Notes under the pieces: generated by a model
What the model saw: the letters and a program-made list of their open reading frames with translations, nothing else
The model's database searches: none
Told to the model about the DNA's origin: nothing
Made by a program: the position numbers and the translations under genes
Origin: Nitriliruptor sp040882055
GTDB lineage: Bacteria; Actinomycetota; Nitriliruptoria; Nitriliruptorales; Nitriliruptoraceae
DNA: 61,802 nt
Reading direction: 5' to 3'
Assembly: GCA_040882055.1 (NCBI GenBank)
Contig: JBBECA010000087.1
Location: 1 to 61,802, forward strand
In this document: piece by piece, positions 25,948 through 33,283 of the stretch
How the letters are laid out: each line of letters opens with the position of its first letter
How positions within the stretch are numbered: the first letter of the stretch is position 1

Positions 25948-28092
25948 TCAGTCACCCGTACCGAGGACCTCGTGCAGGAACGCCACCTGCAGCTCGAGCA
26001 GCCGCTCGGCGACATCCTCCTGCCCCGCGACATGGGTGACCCCCGACAACGGCACGAAGCGGTGACGACGCCCCGCCGCGAGCAGCGCGGCGGACAGCCG
26101 CACCGCGTGCGCCGCGACGACGTTGTCGTCGGCGAGCCCGTGGATCAGCAGCAGCTCGGCGGGTGGGACACCGGGTGGCGGCTGCGCCGCACCGAGCAGG
26201 CGGCCCTCGGCGTCGATGAGCGACGACACGTCGTAGGCCTCGGGCGAGGTCGCCGGGTGGCCGAGGTAGCGCTCGGTGTAGTGGGTGTCGTACAGGTGCC
26301 AGTCGGTGACGGGAGCGCCCGCGATGCCGGCGCGGACGGCGTCGGGTCGCCGTTGGACGGCGAGCGCGGCGACGAAGCCGCCGAAGCTCCAGCCTCGTAC
26401 CGCCACCCGGGCGGTGTCCAGACGAGGTTCGAGTTCCGCCGCCGCCGCCAGCGCGTCGAGCTGATCGTCGAGGACCGGCGTCGCCAGGTCACCGGCGACG
26501 GCGCGCTCGAAACGCGGACCCCGGCCGGGCGACCCCCGCCCATCGACGACCAGGACGGCGAACCCCTGATCGGCGAACCACTGCGAGGTCAGGAACGCCC
26601 CGCCCGCCCGCAACACCCGCTGCGCGTGGGGTCCCCCGTACGGGTCGAGCAGGACCGGCAGCGGCGAGGTGCCGTCGTCACCGGTGGGGCGCAGCAGGGC
26701 GGCGCGCAACCGCCGGGGGCCGAGCTCGAGCAGCTCGACCCGCGGGCTCACGCCGGGGGTGGCGGCCAGCGAGCGCAGCTCGTGCCGTTCGAGCCGGCCG
26801 TCCTCGCGCACCCGCCGCACCTCGACACGCGGGGTGGGCCGATCGAGGGTGGCGCTGCTGACCACCTGCACGTCGCCGATCGCGGTCGCGGCGTGCACGC
26901 CGGGCTCATCGCCGGTGAGCGGCGTCCAGGCGCCGTCCGGTGTCCAACGCCAGACGTGGATCTGCGTCGGATCATCGTCCGACGCGGTGACGGTGACCCC
27001 GCGCTCGTCCGCGTGGACGATCGACCGCACCTGCCGGCCGGGCGGGCTCACCCGCTCACCATCCACGACGAGCGCCCGGGAACCGTCCGGTCCGTGGTCC
27101 AGCGCGTCCTCGACGGTGACGAGCCGCTGCCCCGCCCAGGCGGGGCTGCCGGCCACGAGCTCGACCCACGCCTCGTCGGTCCACGACCGCACGAGCTCGG
27201 TGCGGCCGGTGGCGGGCTCGGCCGTGAGCACCTGGACCTCGCGCTGGTCGCGGGACTGGACCTGCAGGGTCAGCGGCCCCTCACCCCAGGTGACGCGTGC
27301 CAGGTAGGGGTAGCGGCCGCGGTCCCAGACCACGTCGATGCGCCGCCCGCCCTCGATCGAGAGGACCGCGAGGCGGACGTCGGCGTCCTCGGTCCCGGCG
27401 GCCGGGTAGCGGATCGTGGCGGGTGCGACCTCCGGGGTCCCGGGATCGCCGAGGTGCCAGGACGCCACCTTCGACTCGTCGACCCGGCAGACGGCCACGT
27501 GGTCGGCGTCGGCGCCCCACCAGTGCCCGCGGCTGCGGCCCATCTCCTCGGCGGCGATGAACTCGGCACGTCCCCACGAGGCGCCGTCCTCGACCACCAG
27601 CGGGCGGGTCACGCCGGGTGAGCCGGGCCCTGCGACCAGCTCGACGAGGTGCAGCGCGTCGTCGCTGACGTAGGTGATGCGTCGCCCGTCGGGCGACAGG
27701 CGCGGGTCGTAGGCCGGGCCGGCGGTCGGGTGGGCGACCACGGCGCCGCCGCGGAGGTCCGCCGTGTAGAGCTGGCCCCCGACGCTGGTGGCCACGAGCT
27801 CGACCGCCCGGTCCGTGGCGTAGGCGGTGATCCCGCCGGCGAGCTCGCGCGCACGTTCACGACGCACGCGCTCCGCTGCGGGGAGGTCGTCGGCCCCGGC
27901 CAGGTCCGCCGCATCGAGCACGCACCGCTCGGTGCCGGTGTCGAGCTCGAGCTGCCACAACGAGGTGACCGGGTCCTCGGGACCGGCCGCGCGAAGGAAG
28001 AGCACCCGGTCCCCGTCCGGCGCGACCACGGCGTTGCGTGGCACCCCGAGCGAGAACCGTCGGGTCCGTGCGTGCTGGCGGGCGAAGCTCAC
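25948..28092 (-). CDS. S9 family prolyl oligopeptidase (dipeptidyl-peptidase IV-like)
   Basis: 714 residues. The N-terminal two thirds form a beta-propeller of the DPP IV type; AEFIAAEEMGRSRGHWW resembles the double-Glu motif that binds the substrate amino terminus. The C-terminal alpha/beta hydrolase has the nucleophile in RGWSFGGFVAA (Ser near 569), IHGLADDNV (Asp) and GVTHVAGQE (His). No signal peptide, so likely cytoplasmic peptide turnover. Its GTG start overlaps the glucokinase stop (GTGA). Confidence 0.9.
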   Translation of the reverse strand: MSFARQHARTRRFSLGVPRNAVVAPDGDRVLFLRAAGPEDPVTSLWQLELDTGTERCVLDAADLAGADDLPAAERVRRERARELAGGITAYATDRAVELVATSVGGQLYTADLRGGAVVAHPTAGPAYDPRLSPDGRRITYVSDDALHLVELVAGPGSPGVTRPLVVEDGASWGRAEFIAAEEMGRSRGHWWGADADHVAVCRVDESKVASWHLGDPGTPEVAPATIRYPAAGTEDADVRLAVLSIEGGRRIDVVWDRGRYPYLARVTWGEGPLTLQVQSRDQREVQVLTAEPATGRTELVRSWTDEAWVELVAGSPAWAGQRLVTVEDALDHGPDGSRALVVDGERVSPPGRQVRSIVHADERGVTVTASDDDPTQIHVWRWTPDGAWTPLTGDEPGVHAATAIGDVQVVSSATLDRPTPRVEVRRVREDGRLERHELRSLAATPGVSPRVELLELGPRRLRAALLRPTGDDGTSPLPVLLDPYGGPHAQRVLRAGGAFLTSQWFADQGFAVLVVDGRGSPGRGPRFERAVAGDLATPVLDDQLDALAAAAELEPRLDTARVAVRGWSFGGFVAALAVQRRPDAVRAGIAGAPVTDWHLYDTHYTERYLGHPATSPEAYDVSSLIDAEGRLLGAAQPPPGVPPAELLLIHGLADDNVVAAHAVRLSAALLAAGRRHRFVPLSGVTHVAGQEDVAERLLELQVAFLHEVLGTGD

Positions 28093-29066
28093 GAGGGCTC
28101 CTCGGCGGTGGTGTGTCGGGTGCCGGCGTCACCGGGTCCAGCGGCCCGATCGAGCGCGAGCATCGCGGCGCCGATCATCCCTGCGTCATCTCCGAGCGCG
28201 GTCAGCTCGAACGGCGGCAGCGGACGCATCTGGTGGCCGAGCACCCGGTCGGCGAGCGCACGCTCGGCAGCGGGTACCACCCACGGGGCCGTGGCCGCCG
28301 CCGCGCCGCCACCGAGCAGGATGACCTCGGGGTCCAGCGCGTTGACCACGCTCGCGGCGGCGACACCGAGCCACCGGCCGACGTCGACCAGCACGCTCTG
28401 GGCGAGCGCATCGCCCTCCTGGGCGGCCTGGGTCACGGACCGACCCGACAGTTCGCCGTCGGCGCGGAGCGCGGTGACCAGCTCGGGGTCGACGAGGCGG
28501 TCCCGGGCGGCCAGGCCGATGGCGGTCCCGGACGCGTACGCCTCGATACATCCCCGGTTGCCGCACGGGCAGGGCCGGCCACCCTCCTCGACGATGATGT
28601 GGCCCAGCTCGCCGCCGAAGCCGTGGGCCCCCTGGCGCAGCAGGCCGCCGGACACGATGCCGCCACCGACGCCGGTCCCGAGGGTGAACAGCACGACCTC
28701 GTCGCGCCCCTGGGCGGCGCCGGCGCGCTGCTCACCGAGCGCGGCGGCGTTGGCGTCGTTGACGACGGCGATCACCCCGCCGGCGGTGGGTCGCAGCAGC
28801 TCGGCGAGCGGGAGGTCGCGGACGCCGATGTTCGGCCCGTAGCGGACCCGGCCCGTGGGGTCGACCATCCCCGCCACCCCGATCCCGACGGGGGTCCCAT
28901 CACCCGCGAGCGCCGTGATCAGGTCACGCAAGCTCGCGACGAGCTGGTCCGCGTCACGAGCCGGAGTGACCTCACGGCGACGCTCGACCACCTCGCCCTC
29001 GGCGGTGACGGTGGCGGCGACCAGCTTGGTCCCCCCGACATCGATCCCGAGGGCAGCGACGGTCAC
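28089..29066 (-). CDS. glk: ROK family glucokinase
   Basis: 325 residues. ATP-binding LGIDVGGTKLVAAT, NDANAAALGE, LGTGVGGGIV, GELGHI, and the ROK zinc motif CPCGNRGCIE. It phosphorylates glucose, and in Actinobacteria it is often involved in carbon catabolite control. The start (ATG-equivalent at 29066) has purines upstream. Two 13-base repeats at 29114-29139 precede it. In Streptomyces-type genomes glkA sits close to ArsA-like, SRPBCC and GT4 genes, as here. Confidence 0.93.
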   Translation of the reverse strand: MTVAALGIDVGGTKLVAATVTAEGEVVERRREVTPARDADQLVASLRDLITALAGDGTPVGIGVAGMVDPTGRVRYGPNIGVRDLPLAELLRPTAGGVIAVVNDANAAALGEQRAGAAQGRDEVVLFTLGTGVGGGIVSGGLLRQGAHGFGGELGHIIVEEGGRPCPCGNRGCIEAYASGTAIGLAARDRLVDPELVTALRADGELSGRSVTQAAQEGDALAQSVLVDVGRWLGVAAASVVNALDPEVILLGGGAAAATAPWVVPAAERALADRVLGHQMRPLPPFELTALGDDAGMIGAAMLALDRAAGPGDAGTRHTTAEEPS

Positions 29067-29113
29067 GGCGGTCTCCCTCTCGCGGATCGGGGCGTGTCAG
29101 CGGCGGCGGTGCA

Positions 29114-29144
29114 GACGTTCGGAGCGGACGTTCGGAGCGGACGT
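29114..29144. repeat. 13-bp tandem repeats upstream of glk
   Basis: GACGTTCGGAGCG at 29114-29126 and 29127-29139, plus a partial GACGT to 29144. On the coding strand this reads as two CGAACGTC cores spaced 13 bases apart, 48-78 bases upstream of glk. Possible operator. A 12-mer within it recurs upstream of glgX (56341-56352). Confidence 0.6.
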
Positions 29145-29162
29145 GGCGCGGTGACGGCCGGA

Positions 29163-29837
29163 TCAGTCGGCGTCGAGGTCGATGTGTTCGAGCCCGTCAC
29201 GCTGCGCCGCACGTCGACCGGGCGCCCCGGGCCCGCGGCCCGCAGGGTCGCGTCCGTCGGTGGCCGCGTCGACGACCGTGCGGACGGCGAGCGCGAGGTG
29301 GCGGGTGGCCTCGGCGAGGTGCACGACCAGATCGGGCCGGGCGTCGCCGAGCGCGCGGAGCCCGACGCAGATGGGGCACACCCCACAGGCGTCGATCCGG
29401 TGGCCGCCGGGGCCCTCACCCCCGTCGCGCCCCTCCGAGCCGGGCGCGGAGCCGCCCTCCCCGGCCCCACCCGTGGGCACACCATCACCGGGCGCGCCGT
29501 CGCCGGCCACAGCGGCGACGTCACGCAGCCGTTCGGCGAGGTCCTCCGGCGGTGACGCGGTGGCGGAGGCCGTCAGGTCGCGGACCAACCGCGTCACCGC
29601 GTCGGCCGCGGGGACCCACCAGCTGCCGTCGTCGCCGGGTGCACCGCCGCCGTCGCCGCGGTCCGAGGAGGACGATCCTCCCCCCTCCTGGCCGCCGGCG
29701 GACCCGTGGCCGGAGCCGTCACGGACACCGCCACCCGGACCGGCGTCGCGTCGCGCCCGCCGGTGCGCCTCGACCGGGTCGACGTCGTCGTCGAACGCGC
29801 CGTCACTGGCCCACCACGGGCGTTCGGCGGCGGTCAC
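29163..29837 (-). CDS. DUF5304-like hypothetical protein
   Basis: 224 residues. A disordered Gly/Ser/Asp-rich N-terminal half, then a helical core AVTRLVRDLTASATA, a cysteine cluster CGVCPICVG, and LRALGDARPDLVVHLAEATRHLALAVRTVVDAA. The cysteine-helix arrangement and the position next to an ArsA-like ATPase and glk match what I know of DUF5304 proteins in Actinobacteria; the family call is tentative. Its GTG overlaps the ATPase stop (GTGA). The CxxCxxC could bind metal. Function unknown. Confidence 0.6.
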   Translation of the reverse strand: MTAAERPWWASDGAFDDDVDPVEAHRRARRDAGPGGGVRDGSGHGSAGGQEGGGSSSSDRGDGGGAPGDDGSWWVPAADAVTRLVRDLTASATASPPEDLAERLRDVAAVAGDGAPGDGVPTGGAGEGGSAPGSEGRDGGEGPGGHRIDACGVCPICVGLRALGDARPDLVVHLAEATRHLALAVRTVVDAATDGRDPAGRGPGAPGRRAAQRDGLEHIDLDAD

Positions 29838-31075
29838 GACGTCCCGCCGGGGGCCGCCGCCAGCGGCTGCTCCTCCGCGGCGACGAAGCGCACCTCGAGG
29901 TGACCGTCAACGAAGCGGGCACCGCCGACCTCGCGGCGTTGGAGCGCCGCCGGCAGCGCGACCGTCCGGCGGGCCCCTGCGACCGCGAGGTGCAGATCAC
30001 CCCCGCGACGGTGGAGGTCGACGTCGTCACGCTCGGTGAACGGCAGCGCCACCCGCAGGATCCGGTCGTCGCCGTCCGCGATCACGCTGACCGGCCGGCG
30101 GTCCCCGAGCACCGCACGCTCGTCGACCTCGCCGTACAGCGCGTCCGCGAGCGCACGGAGGCCCGCGGTGCCGTCGAGCTCGTCGTCGAACAACGGGGCG
30201 GTGAGCACGGGCGTCGGCTCGAACGCGGCCCGCACGGTGGCGAGGTGCTCGGCCTGGCGCGTCTTCCACCGGGACAGGTAGGGGTCGGTGACGGCATCGG
30301 GGAGCATCCGGTTCACCACGACGGCGTCGATCGCGTAGCCGAACAACGACAGCGAGGTCGCGGTCCGCTCGGTCTCGGCGACGATCAGACGCTCGGGGTT
30401 GACCACGAGACGGATGGAGGACCGTGCGGGGTCCTGCAGCAGCGCGTGCACCGCCGCGAGATCGGCGTGGACCCGTTCCACGACACCGAAGACCTCGTCC
30501 CCGGGGACCGGGACGCCCGCCGTCCCACGTGCCCGTTGCAACGGACGTACCGCTCGCGCCACCCGCCGCCCCGGCCCGAGGACGCGGTCCACGTACCACC
30601 GCAGGGCGTCGGGCAGGCTCAGCAGGCGCAAGGTCTCGGCCGTGGGTGCGCAGTCGACCACGACCAGGTCGTAGGCCCCCGACGCGACCTGAGCGCGCAG
30701 ATCGACCAGGGCGAACAGCTCGTCGAGCCCGGGCAGGAGCACGAGCTCCTCGGCCTCGACGTCCCCGACCCCGCCCCAGGCGAGCAGGCTGACGAGGTAG
30801 TCGCGGACCTCCCGCCAGTGCCGTTCGAGCCGCTGCTGGGCGTCGATCTGCTGGGCGTCGAGGCGGCCATCCCCCGCCACCTCGACGGGTGTCGGCTGGT
30901 CACCGAGGGGCTGGCCGAAGGCGTCGCCGAGCGAGTGAGCCGGATCGGTCGAGGTGATCAGGACCCGGTCCCCGCGCGCCGCGGCTCGGACGGCCGTCGC
31001 CGCGGCCACGGAGGTCTTGCCGACGCCGCCCTTGCCGGTGAACAAGAGGACGCGGGGAGCGGCGTGGCGGGACAG
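29834..31075 (-). CDS. ArsA/GET3-like ATPase, possible CTG start
   Basis: About 413 residues. Deviant P-loop FTGKGGVGKTS, switch motifs STDPAHSL and VVDCAPTAETLRLL, and a C-terminal small beta domain. Actinobacterial members are not known arsenite pumps; their role is open. No ATG or GTG lies in frame upstream of the P-loop. TTG 31045 would leave only one residue before FTGKGG. CTG 31075 would give LSRHAAPRVLLFTGKGG, the normal family N-terminus, and has GGAG seven bases upstream, so I place the start there. Confidence 0.85.
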   Translation of the reverse strand: MSRHAAPRVLLFTGKGGVGKTSVAAATAVRAAARGDRVLITSTDPAHSLGDAFGQPLGDQPTPVEVAGDGRLDAQQIDAQQRLERHWREVRDYLVSLLAWGGVGDVEAEELVLLPGLDELFALVDLRAQVASGAYDLVVVDCAPTAETLRLLSLPDALRWYVDRVLGPGRRVARAVRPLQRARGTAGVPVPGDEVFGVVERVHADLAAVHALLQDPARSSIRLVVNPERLIVAETERTATSLSLFGYAIDAVVVNRMLPDAVTDPYLSRWKTRQAEHLATVRAAFEPTPVLTAPLFDDELDGTAGLRALADALYGEVDERAVLGDRRPVSVIADGDDRILRVALPFTERDDVDLHRRGGDLHLAVAGARRTVALPAALQRREVGGARFVDGHLEVRFVAAEEQPLAAAPGGTS

Positions 31076-31134
31076 CTGCGGGCTCCGTGGACGGGGTGCC
31101 GGCTGACGGCGACCGGGCCGTCCGAGGCTAGCCG

Positions 31135-31875
31135 CTACGCCGCGCCGCCCGGGGCGGTCGCCGTGGCCGCGAGGGCGAGCACGAGGGTGCCGAGCACCGT
31201 CGCGGTCAGGATCGCGAGCACGCGCGGGCGCAGGAGCTCGCTCCCCGACCCGAGCACCGCCGCATCGCGCAGCGTGCCGGCCCAGAGCACGACGGCTCCG
31301 AGCAGCAGGGGGACGGCGGGCAGGACGCTCGCCCCGCCGGCGGATGCAGCGCGCGCGACGGCGACACCGCCCACGAGCCAGCTGATGGCCAGCACCGCGC
31401 GCGCGATCCCCGTGCCCACCCGGCGTGCGATCAGGTGCCCGAGCCCGGGGAGCAGCGCGCTGGCCGCCACCGCCTGGCCCCGCTGGTCGGCGTCGATCTC
31501 GGGCCGGGGCGCCGGGTCACCGAAGCCGGTGCGGGGGCTGGCACACACCACGCATCGGACGGTGCTGAGCGGCGACCAGCTGCGGCAGGTGGCGCAGCGC
31601 CACTCGACCTCGCCGTCGACCGTGCGCACATCACGCCCCTCGACCTCGACGGTCGCCGCGGGTCCGTCAGCGTCGGTCACAGCCGGCGTGGGGTCGGCCC
31701 CGTCGGGCGCGCCCGAGGGCGGCGACGCGGGCGGACGGGGGTCGGCAGGAGGTGCGGACGTCCCCGTCGTGGGCGGTGCCGTCGTGGGCGGTGCCGTCGG
31801 GCGTAGGTCGGCGTAGCACTGGGTGCACCACGGCGCGGAGTCGACGTTGCGCGCGTCGCAGCCCGGGCACCTCAC
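31135..31875 (-). CDS. Double zinc-ribbon multi-span membrane protein
   Basis: 246 residues from GTG 31875, seven bases after the SRPBCC stop. The N-terminus has ribbon one (CPGC, CTQC). A Pro/Thr/Ala-rich linker contains a repeated APPTT unit. Ribbon two follows (CATC, CVVC). Then come about four membrane helices (from ALLPGLGHLIARRVGTG on). The GLGHLI-type sequence resembles TM2/DUF5683-like small membrane domains. No enzymatic motif. Function unknown. Confidence 0.65.
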   Translation of the reverse strand: MRCPGCDARNVDSAPWCTQCYADLRPTAPPTTAPPTTGTSAPPADPRPPASPPSGAPDGADPTPAVTDADGPAATVEVEGRDVRTVDGEVEWRCATCRSWSPLSTVRCVVCASPRTGFGDPAPRPEIDADQRGQAVAASALLPGLGHLIARRVGTGIARAVLAISWLVGGVAVARAASAGGASVLPAVPLLLGAVVLWAGTLRDAAVLGSGSELLRPRVLAILTATVLGTLVLALAATATAPGGAA

Positions 31876-31882
31876 GGTGCGG

Positions 31883-32368
31883 TCACGGCAGCAGCCCCGC
31901 GCCCGTGCGCACCTCGAGCTCGAGCAGGTCCTTGATGGCCCACAGGCCGCGGCGGAGCGCACGGCGGTGGTCGCTGTGGACCTCCAGGGCGCGGGGAGCG
32001 GAGGCCGTGGCGATCACCAGGTGATGGATCACGGTCCCGCCCCAGCCCGGCTCGAGCCAGAACTCGGCCCGCCCCTCCATGTCGCCGCGGAGGGCGAGGG
32101 CGAAGCCGGTGTCGAGACGCCAGTCGTGCAGCCGCGCGGTGTAACGGACCCGTCGTCCCGGCGCACCGGCGAGCTCGATGGCGACCACCTCGTCCGCTCC
32201 GGCGTCCGCGGCCGCGTCGGGCGCGAGTTCCGGGGGCCGCTCGGCGACCCGCACGCCGGGCCACCACTGCGGCCAGGCGCGGACGTCGGTCAGGCGGCGG
32301 TAGACGAGGGGTGTCGGCGCACGGACGAAGCCGTCATCGTCGATGTGGATCGTGACGTCGGGGGTCAC
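31883..32368 (-). CDS. SRPBCC family protein (polyketide cyclase/START-like)
   Basis: 161 residues. The N-terminal VTIHIDDDGFVRAPTPLVYRRLTDVRAWPQWWPGV is the usual SRPBCC opening, followed by a curved sheet pattern and the long C-terminal helix RRGLWAIKDLLELE. The fold binds hydrophobic ligands; the substrate is unknown. The start overlaps the hydrolase stop (GTGA). Confidence 0.85.
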   Translation of the reverse strand: MTPDVTIHIDDDGFVRAPTPLVYRRLTDVRAWPQWWPGVRVAERPPELAPDAAADAGADEVVAIELAGAPGRRVRYTARLHDWRLDTGFALALRGDMEGRAEFWLEPGWGGTVIHHLVIATASAPRALEVHSDHRRALRRGLWAIKDLLELEVRTGAGLLP

Positions 32369-33168
32369 GAGCCGGCGCCGACCGTCACCTCACCGACGAA
32401 GCGCAGGATCTCGGCCTCGAGGAGCGGCGCGTCGTAGTCGAGCGTCGCCACGTGGTACGAGCGAGGCAGCTCGAGCTCGGTCACGTCGCCGTCGGGGCCG
32501 ATCAGCTCGCGCAGCGCGCGCGAGTTCTTGGCGGGCACGGAGTGGTCCTGCGGCGAGTAGGCCACCAGCAGCGGCTGGGTCAGCTGCGGGAGTTGCGAGC
32601 GGACGCGGGGCAGCTCACGGATCAACGACTGGGCCGCCTTGGCCGAGACCTTCGCGTACGCGCGCTCGTCCGCGGTCGGCCGCGCGATGTCGTCCGACGG
32701 GAGACCCGCCGCGTCGCGGGGCACGTAGGGCAGGACGTGCTGCAGGAGCGGTGCCAGCTTGGCCATCAGCTGGTCGGGGTCGAGGATCTGGGCGTTGATC
32801 ACGACCGCCCCGTCCACCAACTCCTGCCGCCGGCTGGCGATGTCGAGGGTCAGCGTGCCCCCCATCGAGAGGCCCACGAGGACGAGCCGATCGGAGCGGG
32901 ACGCGACCTGCTCGACGACCTCCTCGGCGCAGGCGACCCAGTCCGCGTAGCGCGTCTTGCCGAGGTCGCGGACGTCGGTCCCGTGACCCGGCAGGCGCGG
33001 GACCTCGACCTGGTAGCCGGCGGCGGCGATCCGCTGGCCGAGCGGGCGTGTCGAGTTGGGGTTCCCCGTGAAGCCGTGCAGGACGACGACCCCGGTCCGG
33101 GCCGTCTCGTCCGATCCGCTCGCGGACCAGGGCTGCGCGCCCTCGATGGTGCCCAGCGCGTCGACCAC
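32365..33168 (-). CDS. Alpha/beta hydrolase (carboxylesterase/monoacylglycerol lipase-like)
   Basis: 267 residues. VVVLHGFTGNP oxyanion loop, nucleophile elbow GLSMGGTL (Ser near 120), YSPQDHSVP (Asp) and SYHVATLDYD (His). It resembles Est30/YvaK-type carboxylesterases and monoacylglycerol lipases. First gene of a probable seven-gene minus-strand run down to the S9 peptidase. Confidence 0.9.
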   Translation of the reverse strand: MVDALGTIEGAQPWSASGSDETARTGVVVLHGFTGNPNSTRPLGQRIAAAGYQVEVPRLPGHGTDVRDLGKTRYADWVACAEEVVEQVASRSDRLVLVGLSMGGTLTLDIASRRQELVDGAVVINAQILDPDQLMAKLAPLLQHVLPYVPRDAAGLPSDDIARPTADERAYAKVSAKAAQSLIRELPRVRSQLPQLTQPLLVAYSPQDHSVPAKNSRALRELIGPDGDVTELELPRSYHVATLDYDAPLLEAEILRFVGEVTVGAGS

Positions 33169-33283
33169 GGTCGCTCCCTCTCATCGTCGGTCCCCGAGCG
33201 GAACCTAGCGCCCGGGGCGGCTGCCGCCGGAACACGCGCCACACCGACCCCGGGCCGCGTAGCATCGCCCGGACACCGTCCTG

